NCBI GenBank assembly: GCA_900770165.1
Contig: CAAGJJ010000131.1
Location: forward strand, 1 to 64,000
Length of the DNA stretch: 64,000 nucleotides
Direction: 5' to 3'
Source of the DNA: Clostridia bacterium
Lineage (GTDB): Bacteria; Bacillota; Clostridia; Oscillospirales; Acutalibacteraceae
The notes under the pieces were generated by a model. That model saw nothing but the letters and a program-made list of their open reading frames with translations. It had not been told where the DNA came from and ran no database searches. Positions 51,311 through 59,848 of the stretch are shown here, piece after piece; the first letter of the stretch is position 1; every line of letters starts with the position of its first letter. The position numbers and the translations under genes are program-made.

Positions 51311-51568
51311 GTGAGCGATAGGAATATGAGAAAAACAGAGGTCGGCAAGGTCGTAAGTGACAAAATGGATAAAACCATTGTAGTTGCCATTGAGAATAGT
51401 GTTAAACACAAACTTTATAACAAAATTATCAAACACACAATTAAACTTAAAGCACACGATGAGAATAACGAGTGCAAAATTGGTGACAAAGTTCGCATTA
51501 TGGAAACTCGCCCTTTGTCTAAAGATAAAAGATGGCGTTTGGTAAGTATTATAGAAAAAGCAAAATAG
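51311..51568 (+). CDS. rpsQ: 30S ribosomal protein S17
   Basis: An 85-aa OB-fold protein that binds early in 30S assembly. GKVVSDKMDKTIVVAIE and METRPLSKDKRWRLV are standard. GTG 51311 follows GGAGG by 8 bases. Confidence 0.96.
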   Translation: MSDRNMRKTEVGKVVSDKMDKTIVVAIENSVKHKLYNKIIKHTIKLKAHDENNECKIGDKVRIMETRPLSKDKRWRLVSIIEKAK

Positions 51569-51618
51569 TAGTATATATAGTTAGAAAAATTTTCTAACTT
51601 TAAAAGGAGGAACGCACT

Positions 51619-51987
51619 GTGGTACAGCAGCAGACCTACCTCAAAGTTGCCGATAATACCGGAGCAAAAGAAATTATGTGTATTCGCGTTCTCGGTGGTA
51701 CCGGCAGGAGGTATGCCAATATCGGAGATGTAGTTGTTGCTTCAGTAAAAAAAGCAGCACCAGGCGGAACCGTTAAAAAAGGCGACGTAGTTAAGGCGGT
51801 AGTTGTTAGAACAGCAAAGGGTGTACGCCGTGATGACGGAACATACATCAGATTTGATGAAAACGCAGCCGTTTTGATAAAAGAAGACAAAAACCCAAGA
51901 GGCACCCGTATTTTCGGGCCGGTAGCAAGAGAATTACGTGATAAGGATTACCTTAAGATCTTAAGTCTTGCTCCCGAAGTGCTTTAA
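51619..51987 (+). CDS. rplN: 50S ribosomal protein L14
   Basis: A 122-aa protein at the subunit interface. It has VADNTGAKEIMCIRVLGG, VVRTAKGVRRDDG and GTRIFGPVARELR. GTG 51619 follows AAAAGGAGG. A 50-base AT-rich gap with a small dyad (gttagaaaa/ttttctaac) lies before it. Confidence 0.97.
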   Translation: MVQQQTYLKVADNTGAKEIMCIRVLGGTGRRYANIGDVVVASVKKAAPGGTVKKGDVVKAVVVRTAKGVRRDDGTYIRFDENAAVLIKEDKNPRGTRIFGPVARELRDKDYLKILSLAPEVL

Positions 51988-52002
51988 TGGAGGTGTTCAC
52001 TG

Positions 52003-52320
52003 ATGATAAAAAAGGTTCATGTTAAGACGGGTGACACCGTAGTCGTACTAAGCGGCAAAGAGCGTGGGAAAAAGGGTAAAGTATTAGCGGTAAGCCCAAA
52101 AGAGGGCAAGGTTATCGTAGAGAAAGTGAATATAGTTTCTAAACATGTAAAACCTCGCAAAATGGGAGACCAAGGCGGTATTGTTAAAACCGAAGGCGCG
52201 ATGTATGCATGTAAAGTCCAGCTTGTATGCCCAAACTGCAACAAACCTACACGTGTCGCACATAAAGTAAATGACGGCACAAAGGAACGCGTTTGTAAAA
52301 AATGCGGAAAATCGCTGTAA
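52003..52320 (+). CDS. rplX: 50S ribosomal protein L24
   Basis: A 105-aa assembly-initiator protein. The KOW motif is HVKTGDTVVVLSGKERGKKG. The C-terminal extension has two Cys pairs, CPNC and CKKC, forming a probable zinc ribbon as in many Gram-positive L24 proteins. The ATG follows GGAGGT. Confidence 0.96.
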   Translation: MIKKVHVKTGDTVVVLSGKERGKKGKVLAVSPKEGKVIVEKVNIVSKHVKPRKMGDQGGIVKTEGAMYACKVQLVCPNCNKPTRVAHKVNDGTKERVCKKCGKSL

Positions 52321-52332
52321 GGAGGATATGAG

Positions 52333-52872
52333 ATGGCAAGATTGAAGGAGTACTATAAAAATGATGTTGCTCCGCAGCTAATGAAGAAATTTTCTTATAA
52401 AAGCGTAATGCAAATACCAAAGCTTGATAAGATAGTTATAAATGTTGGTGCCGGCGAAGCAAGAGATAACTCTAAAGTTATTGATTCTATTGTAACTGAT
52501 ATTGCAGCTATTACAGGTCAAAAACCTATGATATGTAAGGCTAAAAAATCAGTTGCAAACTTTAAACTTCGTGAAGGAATGAATATCGGAGTTAAAGTAA
52601 CTCTTAGAGGCGACAGAATGTATGAATTTTTAGATAGACTTTTCAATGTGGCACTTCCAAGAGTTAGAGATTTCAGGGGAATTAATGCTAACTCTTTTGA
52701 TGGCCGTGGAAACTATAATATGGGTATCAAAGAACAACTTATTTTCCCAGAAATAGAGTATGATAAGATAGATAAAGTCCGTGGAATGGACATCTGTTTT
52801 GTAACGACCGCAAACACTGACGAGGAAGCTCGCGAGCTATTAACTCTTATGGGCGCCCCGTTTGCGAAATAA
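52333..52872 (+). CDS. rplE: 50S ribosomal protein L5
   Basis: A 179-aa protein of the central protuberance that binds 5S rRNA. Hallmarks are KIVINVGAGEA, TGQKPMICKAKKSVANFKLR and RGMDICFVTTANTDEEARELL. The ATG follows AAGGAGG, 12 bp after rplX. Confidence 0.97.
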   Translation: MARLKEYYKNDVAPQLMKKFSYKSVMQIPKLDKIVINVGAGEARDNSKVIDSIVTDIAAITGQKPMICKAKKSVANFKLREGMNIGVKVTLRGDRMYEFLDRLFNVALPRVRDFRGINANSFDGRGNYNMGIKEQLIFPEIEYDKIDKVRGMDICFVTTANTDEEARELLTLMGAPFAK

Positions 52873-52884
52873 GGAGGGATTATT

Positions 52885-53070
52885 GTGGCCAAAACTTCAA
52901 TGAAAATTAAACAGCAAAAACCTCAGAAGTATTCAACAAGACGATATAACAGATGTAAAATCTGTGGCAGGCCGCATGCCTACCTTCGTAAGTTTGGAAT
53001 ATGCCGTATATGCTTTAGGGAACTTGCTTATAAAGGCGAAATTCCAGGTGTAAAAAAAGCCAGCTGGTAA
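52885..53070 (+). CDS. rpsN: 30S ribosomal protein S14, zinc-binding type Z
   Basis: A 61-aa short S14 with four zinc Cys in CKICGRPHAYLRKFGICRIC, then FRELAYKGEIPGVKKASW. This is the C+ form; a zinc-independent paralogue is not in the window. GTG 52885 follows AAGGAGGG. Confidence 0.97.
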   Translation: MAKTSMKIKQQKPQKYSTRRYNRCKICGRPHAYLRKFGICRICFRELAYKGEIPGVKKASW

Positions 53071-53085
53071 GGAGGTAAACGGTAC

Positions 53086-53484
53086 ATGCAGATAACTGAT
53101 ACAATTGCTGATCTACTTACAAGAATTCGCAATGCGAGTTCGGCTAAGCATGAAACAGTAGAAGTTCCTGCATCAAACATGAAGAAGGCTATTGCACAGA
53201 TTCTTGTTGATGAAGGATATATAAAGAAATTTACAGTAATCGAAGATGGTAAACAGGGAATTATTAAAATTACTCTTAAATACGGTGAGGGTAAAAAACC
53301 TATTATTTCCGGCTTGAAAAGAGTTTCAAAACCTGGTCTTCGAATCTATAGCAATGTAGAGGATATGCCAAAGGTTCTTAAAGGCCTTGGTATCGCTATT
53401 ATTTCAACATCAAAAGGTGTTATGACAGATCGTCAAGCACGTAAAGAAAATGTTGGAGGCGAAGTCCTTGCATTTGTTTGGTAA
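53086..53484 (+). CDS. rpsH: 30S ribosomal protein S8
   Basis: A 132-aa central-domain assembly protein. It has DTIADLLTRIRNASSAKH and the late AIISTSKGVMTDRQARKENVGG in two parts. In E. coli S8 represses the spc operon; no target site was identified here. The ATG follows AAGGAGGT. Confidence 0.97.
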   Translation: MQITDTIADLLTRIRNASSAKHETVEVPASNMKKAIAQILVDEGYIKKFTVIEDGKQGIIKITLKYGEGKKPIISGLKRVSKPGLRIYSNVEDMPKVLKGLGIAIISTSKGVMTDRQARKENVGGEVLAFVW

Positions 53485-53496
53485 GGAGGTGCTAAA

Positions 53497-54045
53497 GTGT
53501 CTAGAATTGGAAGAAAACCTATAAATATTCCCGCCGGTGTTGATGTTAAATTAGCAGACGGTGTTATTACAGTTAAGGGACCTAAGGGGACTCTGACACA
53601 AAAGATTCACCCTAATATGGATGTTAAAGTGGAAGATTCAGTTATAACTGTAACTCGTCCAGACGATAACAAAAATAATAGATCTCTTCACGGACTTACA
53701 CGTACACTTATAAGCAACATGATTGAAGGTGTAACTAAGGGTTACAAAAAAGAGCTTGATGTTAATGGTGTAGGATATCGTGTACAAAAACAAGGCAAAA
53801 ATTTAGTTATGAATTTGGGATTCTCTCATCAGGTAATTATGTCTGATAATGAAGACATTACTATTGAAGTTCCAAATCCAAACAAAATTATTATAGTTGG
53901 TATCGATAAACAAAAAGTCGGACAATTTGCTGCAGAGGTAAGAGAAAAACGTCCACCTGAACCATATAAAGGTAAAGGCATTAAATATGTTGATGAAGTT
54001 ATCCGCCGCAAAGAAGGTAAAGCCGGTAAGGGCGGTAAGAAGTAA
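53497..54045 (+). CDS. rplF: 50S ribosomal protein L6
   Basis: A 182-aa protein near the factor-binding site. SRIGRKPINIPAGVDV opens it, LISNMIEGVTKGYKKEL follows, and RPPEPYKGKGIKYVDEVIRR closes it. GTG 53497 follows AAGGAGG. Confidence 0.97.
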   Translation: MSRIGRKPINIPAGVDVKLADGVITVKGPKGTLTQKIHPNMDVKVEDSVITVTRPDDNKNNRSLHGLTRTLISNMIEGVTKGYKKELDVNGVGYRVQKQGKNLVMNLGFSHQVIMSDNEDITIEVPNPNKIIIVGIDKQKVGQFAAEVREKRPPEPYKGKGIKYVDEVIRRKEGKAGKGGKK

Positions 54046-54062
54046 TTAAGGAGTGAGTAACA

Positions 54063-54422
54063 ATGGTGAAAAAGCCTGACACAAATAAGGCTAGACTTAA
54101 ACGTCACCGCAGAGTGCGTGGTAAAATACAAGGTACTAATGAGCGTCCACGCCTAAACGTTTTCCGCTCCACCAATAACATCTACGCCCAATTGATTGAT
54201 GATATTAAAGGAGTAACTTTAGTATCAGCATCAACACTGGACAAAGATTTAAATGGTTATGGCGGAAATAAAGAAGCCGCACGAAAAGTAGGCAAGCTTA
54301 TTGCAGAACGTGCCGCACAAAAAGGAATCCGTGAAGTCGTATTTGACAGAGGCGGATATATTTTCCACGGCCGCGTCAAAGAGCTGGCCGAAGGCGCCCG
54401 TGAGGGCGGCCTCAAGTTCTAA
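54063..54422 (+). CDS. rplR: 50S ribosomal protein L18
   Basis: A 119-aa 5S rRNA-binding protein. RHRRVRGKIQGTNERPRLNV and FDRGGYIFHGRVKELAEGAR are standard. The ATG follows AAGGAGTGAG. The last 70 bases are notably GC-rich against the local average. Confidence 0.96.
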   Translation: MVKKPDTNKARLKRHRRVRGKIQGTNERPRLNVFRSTNNIYAQLIDDIKGVTLVSASTLDKDLNGYGGNKEAARKVGKLIAERAAQKGIREVVFDRGGYIFHGRVKELAEGAREGGLKF

Positions 54423-54439
54423 AGAAGGAGGAATAACTT

Positions 54440-54937
54440 TTGGCTAGAATTGACGCATCCACATTGGATTTAAAAGAAAAAGTAGTTTCTATAAACCGTG
54501 TATCAAAAACTGTTAAAGGTGGTCGTATCTTTAAGTTTGCAGCTTTAGTAGTTGTAGGTGATGGTAACGGCATAGTAGGTTTTGGTATAGGTAAAGCAGG
54601 AGAGGTTCCAGATGCAATACGCAAAGGAATCGAAGATGCTAAAAAGAATCTTATGAAGATCTCTTTAAGAGGTTCTACAATACCACATGAGGTTATAGGT
54701 AAATTTGGAGCAGGAAGAGTATTAATGAAACCTGCTGCTCCAGGTACTGGAGTTATTGCTGGTGGTCCTGTTCGTGCAGTTGTTGAAGCTGTAGGAATTA
54801 AAGATATTAGGACAAAAGCTTTACGTTCTAACAACCCATGTAACACTGTTAGAGCTACTCTTGAAGGCTTAGAACAATTACGTACAGCCGAAGAGGTCGC
54901 ATTAATCCGAGGCAAATCGGTAAAAGAAATTTTATAA
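54440..54937 (+). CDS. rpsE: 30S ribosomal protein S5
   Basis: A 165-aa protein at the decoding-accuracy centre. The RNA-binding domain has VSINRVSKTVKGGRIFKF, followed by GNGIVGFGIGKAGEVPDAIR and the C-terminal VRATLEGL. It starts at TTG 54440 behind AAGGAGG. Confidence 0.97.
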   Translation: MARIDASTLDLKEKVVSINRVSKTVKGGRIFKFAALVVVGDGNGIVGFGIGKAGEVPDAIRKGIEDAKKNLMKISLRGSTIPHEVIGKFGAGRVLMKPAAPGTGVIAGGPVRAVVEAVGIKDIRTKALRSNNPCNTVRATLEGLEQLRTAEEVALIRGKSVKEIL

Positions 54938-54952
54938 TTAGGGGGTAGCAAG

Positions 54953-55132
54953 ATGGCAGAAATTAAAATTAAACTTATAAAAAGCCTTATTGGCTCAAAA
55001 AAAGACCAGATTGCAACCGCTGAATCTTTGGGGCTAAAGAAAATCGGAAATGAAACAATTCAACCTGATAACGTTCAGACCAGAGGTAAAGTGGCAAAGA
55101 TATCCCACCTCGTAGAGGTAATAGAGGCTTAG
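54953..55132 (+). CDS. rpmD: 50S ribosomal protein L30
   Basis: A 59-aa protein, complete and in its usual place between rpsE and rplO. It begins MAEIKIKLIKSLIGSKKDQI, and has LGLKKIGNE and VRGKV-like TRGKVAKISHLVEV. The ATG follows AGGGGG. Easily missed because it is so short. Confidence 0.95.
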   Translation: MAEIKIKLIKSLIGSKKDQIATAESLGLKKIGNETIQPDNVQTRGKVAKISHLVEVIEA

Positions 55133-55150
55133 ACAAGGAGGTGCGTATAA

Positions 55151-55591
55151 ATGAAATTGCACGATCTTTCACCTGCACAAGGTTCAACTAAAGAATCTAA
55201 ACGTATAGGTAGAGGACACGGTTCAGGTCAGGGTAAAACTGCTGGAAAAGGTCATAAAGGACAAAAGGCTAGAGCAGGAAGAGGTATGCGTCCTGGCTTT
55301 GAAGGTGGACAGATGCCATTGCAAAGACGTATTCCGAAAAGAGGATTTAATAATATATTTGCAAAGAAAATAGCTATTGTAAATCTTTCATCTTTAAATA
55401 AATTTGAAGATGGCGCAGTAGTAGATACACAAGCTATTATTGATGCTGGAATTACAAAGAAAGAATACGATGGAATAAAAATTTTAGGCAATGGAAAGTT
55501 GACCAAAAAGCTAACAGTTAAAGTTGCTGCATTCTCTGAATCTGCAAAGCAGAAAATTGAAGCTGCTGGCGGAAAAGCAGAGGTGATTTAG
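55151..55591 (+). CDS. rplO: 50S ribosomal protein L15
   Basis: A 146-aa protein of the large subunit core. It opens KLHDLSPAQGSTKESKR, then GRGHGSGQGKTAGKGHKGQK and GFEGGQMPLQRRIPKRGF. The ATG follows AAGGAGGTG. The secY start directly follows its stop codon. Confidence 0.96.
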   Translation: MKLHDLSPAQGSTKESKRIGRGHGSGQGKTAGKGHKGQKARAGRGMRPGFEGGQMPLQRRIPKRGFNNIFAKKIAIVNLSSLNKFEDGAVVDTQAIIDAGITKKEYDGIKILGNGKLTKKLTVKVAAFSESAKQKIEAAGGKAEVI

Positions 55592-56905
55592 TTGTTTAGA
55601 GTAATGGCAAATGCCTGGAAAATGGTAGATCTAAGAAAGAAAATATTATTTACCCTTTTAATTATAGTTGTTTTTAGAATTGGCTCGGTTATTCCTGTTC
55701 CTTTTCTCGATATTAATGCACTTCAAGCATTAATGCAAAATAACTTGAATAACGGTAATGAACTTTTCTCTATGATTGATATGTTGTCTGGTGGTGCTTT
55801 TGCACAAGCTACATTATTAGCAATGGGTGTTTCGCCTTATATCAATTCATCTATTATAATTCAATTGTTGACAGTTGCAATTCCACCTCTTGAAAGAATG
55901 GCTAAAGAAGGGGAAGAAGGACGTAAAAAAATTGCAACAATTACTAGATATGTAACTGTAGTTTTAGGCTTAATTCAAGGTACAGGCTATTATATTTATT
56001 TGTTAAATAACCATATTACAATTTATAGAAAAGGCTCTTATGCTGTATTTTCTGCTTTTGTAATTGTTTTGGCATTTACTGCAGGTACAGCACTTATGAT
56101 GTGGTTAGGTGAACAAATTAACCAAAAAGGAATAGGTAATGGTATATCTATTCTTCTGTTTACTGGTATAGTTGCTAGAATGCCTGCTACTATTAATAAT
56201 TTAGGTGTATACTTTAAAAATGCTATGAATAACCCAAATCAGTTTGGACAGTATTTCGTTTATGTACCATTATTTGTATTAATATTCTTGGCCGTAATTT
56301 GGGTAATTGTCTTTATGAATGATGCTGAACGCCGTATACCTATTCAATATGCTAAACGTGTTGTTGGCAGAAAGATGTACGGAGGACAAAGTAGTCATAT
56401 ACCAATAAAGATAGCATTGGCAGGTGTTATGCCAATTATATTTGCAAGTTCAATACTTCAAATACCTAACTTAATTAATGCTTATGTGAATCCAACAGGT
56501 TTTTGGAAAAAAGTTTTAGATGCCCTTTCCACTGGTGGATGGGTTTATTCGGTTGTTTATTTCTTATTGATTATATTATTTGCTTATTTTTATGTTGCAA
56601 TACAGTATAATCCTATTGAAATGGCAAATAATCTTCGCCAAAGTAATGGAACAATACCTGGAATTCGTCCAGGAAAACCAACAGCTGATTTTATTTCCAA
56701 GATATTATCTAAAATCACTCTAATAGGCGCTCTGTTTTTAGCAGTTATAGCAATATTACCTATTGTGTTTGGTGCTTTAACTAAAATGCATAATATGTCA
56801 CTTGGTGGAACATCTGTAATAATCTTAGTCGGTGTTGCTCTTGAAACTGTAAAACAGATGGAATCTCAGATGATGATGCGCCATTATAAGGGCTTTTTAG
56901 ATTAA
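55592..56905 (+). CDS. secY: protein translocase subunit SecY
   Basis: A 437-aa ten-helix channel protein of the Sec translocon. It begins FRVMANAWKMVDLRKKILFT, has the plug region GGAFAQATLLAMGVSPYINSS in parts, GNGISILLFTGI, and the ribosome-facing loops RRIPIQYAKR and NPIEMANNLRQSNG. TTG 55592 adjoins the rplO stop and has AGAGGTGA 5 bases upstream. The ATG four codons later is possible but less well placed. Confidence 0.96.
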   Translation: MFRVMANAWKMVDLRKKILFTLLIIVVFRIGSVIPVPFLDINALQALMQNNLNNGNELFSMIDMLSGGAFAQATLLAMGVSPYINSSIIIQLLTVAIPPLERMAKEGEEGRKKIATITRYVTVVLGLIQGTGYYIYLLNNHITIYRKGSYAVFSAFVIVLAFTAGTALMMWLGEQINQKGIGNGISILLFTGIVARMPATINNLGVYFKNAMNNPNQFGQYFVYVPLFVLIFLAVIWVIVFMNDAERRIPIQYAKRVVGRKMYGGQSSHIPIKIALAGVMPIIFASSILQIPNLINAYVNPTGFWKKVLDALSTGGWVYSVVYFLLIILFAYFYVAIQYNPIEMANNLRQSNGTIPGIRPGKPTADFISKILSKITLIGALFLAVIAILPIVFGALTKMHNMSLGGTSVIILVGVALETVKQMESQMMMRHYKGFLD

Positions 56906-56934
56906 CACATAGTGTTATTGGGAGGTAAAGAATA

Positions 56935-57567
56935 TTGAAATTAATTCTTTTGGGTGCACCGGGCGCCGGAAAAGGAACACAAGCAGAAGCTATTTGTAAA
57001 TACTTTTCTATCCCGGCTATTTCTACAGGAAATATTATTAGAAAAGCGCTGAAAAGCGGCACTGAGATGGGGAAAAAAGCTAAATTATTTATTGACAAAG
57101 GGGACCTTGTTCCTGATGATATGGTTGTTAAAATAATTGAAGAGCGATTGGAAAATGAAGATTGTAAAAATGGTTTTATACTTGATGGTTTTCCAAGAAC
57201 TATTCCCCAGGCCGAGGCTCTGGACAGAATGGGTATAGATATTGATAAAGTTGTTGATTTTGAGGTATCTGATGAAGATATTATTTCAAGAATGTCTGGA
57301 CGCCGTGTCTGTGAATCATGTGGAGCAAGTTATCATATAATCCATAAAAAGCCACTAGTAGATGGTATTTGTGACAATTGTTCAGGCACCCTAGTTCAGC
57401 GTAAGGATGATCACCCGGATACAGTAAATGCACGCTTAAGAGTGTATCATGATCAAACTGAACCTTTAAAAAACTACTATAATAAGCAAGGCAAACTAAT
57501 CGTTATAGAAGGAAAAGGCAAAATTGAAGATATAACTCAAAGAGCCATTTCTATGTTAGAGGTGTAG
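56935..57567 (+). CDS. adk: adenylate kinase
   Basis: A 210-aa kinase balancing ATP, ADP and AMP. The P-loop is GAPGAGKGTQA (7-17), with DGFPRTIPQA. The lid carries a zinc finger, CESC and CDNC, as in Gram-positive adenylate kinases. TTG 56935 follows GGGAGGT. It sits between secY and map as usual. Confidence 0.97.
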   Translation: MKLILLGAPGAGKGTQAEAICKYFSIPAISTGNIIRKALKSGTEMGKKAKLFIDKGDLVPDDMVVKIIEERLENEDCKNGFILDGFPRTIPQAEALDRMGIDIDKVVDFEVSDEDIISRMSGRRVCESCGASYHIIHKKPLVDGICDNCSGTLVQRKDDHPDTVNARLRVYHDQTEPLKNYYNKQGKLIVIEGKGKIEDITQRAISMLEV

Positions 57568-57569
57568 TT

Positions 57570-58322
57570 ATGATTGTGATAAAAAATTCCCGTGAAATTT
57601 CAATAATGAAAGAATCAGGAAAAATTTCTGCAAGGGCATTAAAGCTTGCTGGTGAGGCGGTTGAACCTGGTGTATCAACTGCAGAAATTGATAATATAGT
57701 CCGTAAGTATATCGAGTCTCAGGGGGCTACCCCCTCGTTTCTCGGTTACGGAGGATTTCCGGCAAGTTCATGTATTTCGGTAAATAATGTGGTTATCCAC
57801 GGCATACCAAGTAAACACTGTATTCTTAAAAATGGAGATATTGTAAGTATTGATATAGGAGCCTGCTTTAATGGCTTTCATGGAGATAATGCTTATACAT
57901 TTCCATGTGGAGACATTAGTGACGAAGCTAAAAGACTTTTAGATGCTACAGAAAAAAGTTTATATGAAGGCATTAAAAAAGCAACAGCTGGTTCCAGAGT
58001 AGGTGATATTGGGAATGCTATACAAGAGTATGTCGAGGCACGCAGTTACTCGGTGGTACGAGATTTTGTCGGGCACGGAGTAGGTGCGAAGCTACATGAA
58101 GACCCATGTGTACCAAATTTCGGAACAAAAGGTAGAGGAGTTCGCCTATTGCCTGGTATGACAATTGCCATTGAACCAATGGTTAATGTTGGAACTCATC
58201 GTGTTAAGGTCTTAGATGATGATTGGACAACAGTTACAGCTGATGGAAAAAATTCTGCTCATTTTGAACATAGTGTTGTTATAACTCCTGATGGTCCGGT
58301 AATTTTAACTTTGCCAGATTAA
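57570..58322 (+). CDS. map: methionine aminopeptidase type I
   Basis: A 250-aa metalloenzyme removing the N-terminal Met from new proteins. The metal ligands fall in IDIGACFNGFHGDNAYTF, GHGVGAKLHEDP, AIEPMVNVG and the C-terminal HFEHSVVI. ATG 57570 has GAGGTG inside the end of adk, so translation is probably coupled. Confidence 0.96.
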   Translation: MIVIKNSREISIMKESGKISARALKLAGEAVEPGVSTAEIDNIVRKYIESQGATPSFLGYGGFPASSCISVNNVVIHGIPSKHCILKNGDIVSIDIGACFNGFHGDNAYTFPCGDISDEAKRLLDATEKSLYEGIKKATAGSRVGDIGNAIQEYVEARSYSVVRDFVGHGVGAKLHEDPCVPNFGTKGRGVRLLPGMTIAIEPMVNVGTHRVKVLDDDWTTVTADGKNSAHFEHSVVITPDGPVILTLPD

Positions 58323-58334
58323 GGAGCAGACATT

Positions 58335-58571
58335 ATGAAAATTGTGAAAGGATCAGTTGTAAGATCAAGGGCAGGACATGATAAAGGAGACTTTTTTGTT
58401 GTTCTTGATTTAGACAGTGAATATGCTATTATTTGTGACGGTAAGCATAGGCCACTTGAAAAAACTAAAAAAAAGAAGTTTAAACATCTTTTTGCTACGA
58501 ATACAGTATTGTCTGAAGATACATTTGAGACGAATCGTAAAATTCGTAAAGCGTTGAGTACATTTATTTAA
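58335..58571 (+). CDS. KOW-domain RNA-binding protein, L14e-like
   Basis: A 78-aa basic protein. A KOW-type beta domain opens it (VKGSVVRSRAGHDKGDFFVV) and resembles eukaryotic/archaeal L14e and L27e. The C-terminal half is charged (KTKKKKFKHLF) and helical. It is frequently found between map and infA in Clostridia, but I know of no demonstrated function. The ATG follows AAGGAG, 12 bp after map, so it is expressed with the ribosomal genes. Confidence 0.85.
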   Translation: MKIVKGSVVRSRAGHDKGDFFVVLDLDSEYAIICDGKHRPLEKTKKKKFKHLFATNTVLSEDTFETNRKIRKALSTFI

Positions 58572-58628
58572 ATACCACAGAAATAGTTTTTTATTATAAA
58601 TAAATTAGATTGTGGGGAGGTAATTATA

Positions 58629-58847
58629 TTGTCAAAACAGGATGTTATCGAAATAGAAGGTACGGTTAAAGAAGCTCTACCAAATGCTACATTTATGGTG
58701 GAACTACCTAATGGCAAAACCATATTAGCACATATTTCAGGAAAACTGAGAATGAATTTTATTAGAATTTTACCTGGAGATAAAGTTACTGTGGAAATGT
58801 CACCATACGATTTAACAAGAGGACGTATTACATGGCGTTCAAAATAG
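58629..58847 (+). CDS. infA: translation initiation factor IF-1
   Basis: A 72-aa OB-fold factor that binds the 30S A site. VIEIEGTVKEALPNATFMVE and GRITWRSK are standard. TTG 58629 follows GGGGAGGT. It is placed before rpmJ as in most Firmicutes. Confidence 0.97.
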   Translation: MSKQDVIEIEGTVKEALPNATFMVELPNGKTILAHISGKLRMNFIRILPGDKVTVEMSPYDLTRGRITWRSK

Positions 58848-58881
58848 TTATATGAACTAAATAATAATAGGAGGCATACAA

Positions 58882-58995
58882 ATGAAAGTCAGACCTTCTG
58901 TCAAAAAGATTTGTGAAAAATGTAAAGTTATAAAGCGTAAAGGGAAAGTCATGGTTATCTGTGAAAACCCTAAACACAAACAACGTCAAGGTTAA
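58882..58995 (+). CDS. rpmJ: 50S ribosomal protein L36
   Basis: A 37-aa protein, complete. It reads MKVRPSVKKICEKCKVIKRK and then a second half with Cys27 and His32; together with Cys11 and Cys14 they form the zinc site (C+ type). The ATG follows AGGAGG. Too short for most frame searches but certain by sequence and position. Confidence 0.96.
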   Translation: MKVRPSVKKICEKCKVIKRKGKVMVICENPKHKQRQG

Positions 58996-59023
58996 GATAT
59001 AATCAATAGGAGGTGCAATCAAT

Positions 59024-59392
59024 ATGGCACGTATAGCAGGTGTTGATTTACCAAGAGATAAAAGAATTGAAATTGGACTTACTTATATCTTTGGTATTGG
59101 ACGTAAAACTGCAAGCGACATTATTGCCGCAACAGGAATAAATCCAGATACTCGCGTAAGAGACTTAAGTGAAGATGATGTTTCAAAATTAAGAGAGTAT
59201 ATAGATAACTCTTGTAGAGTTGAAGGTGATCTTCGTAGAGATATAGCTTTTGATATAAAAAGACTTATTGAAATAGGTTGCTATCGCGGTGTGCGTCATC
59301 GTAAGGGTCTTCCTGTAAGAGGTCAGCGTTCAAAAACTAACGCTCGTACACGAAAAGGTCCTAAGAAAACTATGGCAAATAAGAAGAAATAG
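59024..59392 (+). CDS. rpsM: 30S ribosomal protein S13
   Basis: A 122-aa protein of the 30S head contacting L5 and the P-site tRNA. ARIAGVDLPRDKRIEIGLTY opens it and GLPVRGQRSKTNARTRKG closes the tail. The ATG follows AGGAGGT. First 30S gene of the alpha-operon part. Confidence 0.97.
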   Translation: MARIAGVDLPRDKRIEIGLTYIFGIGRKTASDIIAATGINPDTRVRDLSEDDVSKLREYIDNSCRVEGDLRRDIAFDIKRLIEIGCYRGVRHRKGLPVRGQRSKTNARTRKGPKKTMANKKK

Positions 59393-59410
59393 GTAAGGGA
59401 GGAATTCTAA

Positions 59411-59815
59411 ATGGCAGCACAAAAGAGTGGTAAAAAAACCACAGTGCGTAGACGCCGTGAACGTAAAAATATTGAACGTGGAGCTGCACACATTCAGTCC
59501 ACCTTTAATAATACAATTGTTACTATAACAGATGTTCAAGGCAACGCAGTTTCTTGGGCGAGTGCAGGTGAGCTTGGATTTAGAGGTTCAAGAAAATCTA
59601 CTCCTTTTGCAGCCCAAACAGCAGCAGAAACAGCAGCAAAGGCAGCTATGGAGCATGGAATGAAATCGGTTGAAGTTTTTGTTAAGGGTCCTGGTTCAGG
59701 ACGTGAAGCAGCAATTAGAGCTCTACAAGCTGCAGGACTTGAGGTTAGCATGATTAAAGATGTTACTCCAATTCCACATAACGGGTGCCGTCCACCAAAA
59801 AGAAGACGTGTTTAA
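59411..59815 (+). CDS. rpsK: 30S ribosomal protein S11
   Basis: A 134-aa platform protein. It has AHIQSTFNNTIVTITD, GSRKSTPFAAQTAAE and the C-terminal TPIPHNGCRPPKRRRV. The ATG follows AGGGAGG. Confidence 0.97.
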   Translation: MAAQKSGKKTTVRRRRERKNIERGAAHIQSTFNNTIVTITDVQGNAVSWASAGELGFRGSRKSTPFAAQTAAETAAKAAMEHGMKSVEVFVKGPGSGREAAIRALQAAGLEVSMIKDVTPIPHNGCRPPKRRRV

Positions 59816-59848
59816 TTTTAGATTGATTACAGGAGGTGTAACCATAAT

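Noticed and set aside
54412..54951. Long antisense frame opposite rpsE
   Set aside because: It mirrors codon use of rpsE and has no ribosome site or family resemblance.
59816..59848. S4 leader before rpsD
   Set aside because: Only 33 bases are available, too short for the known S4-binding structures.
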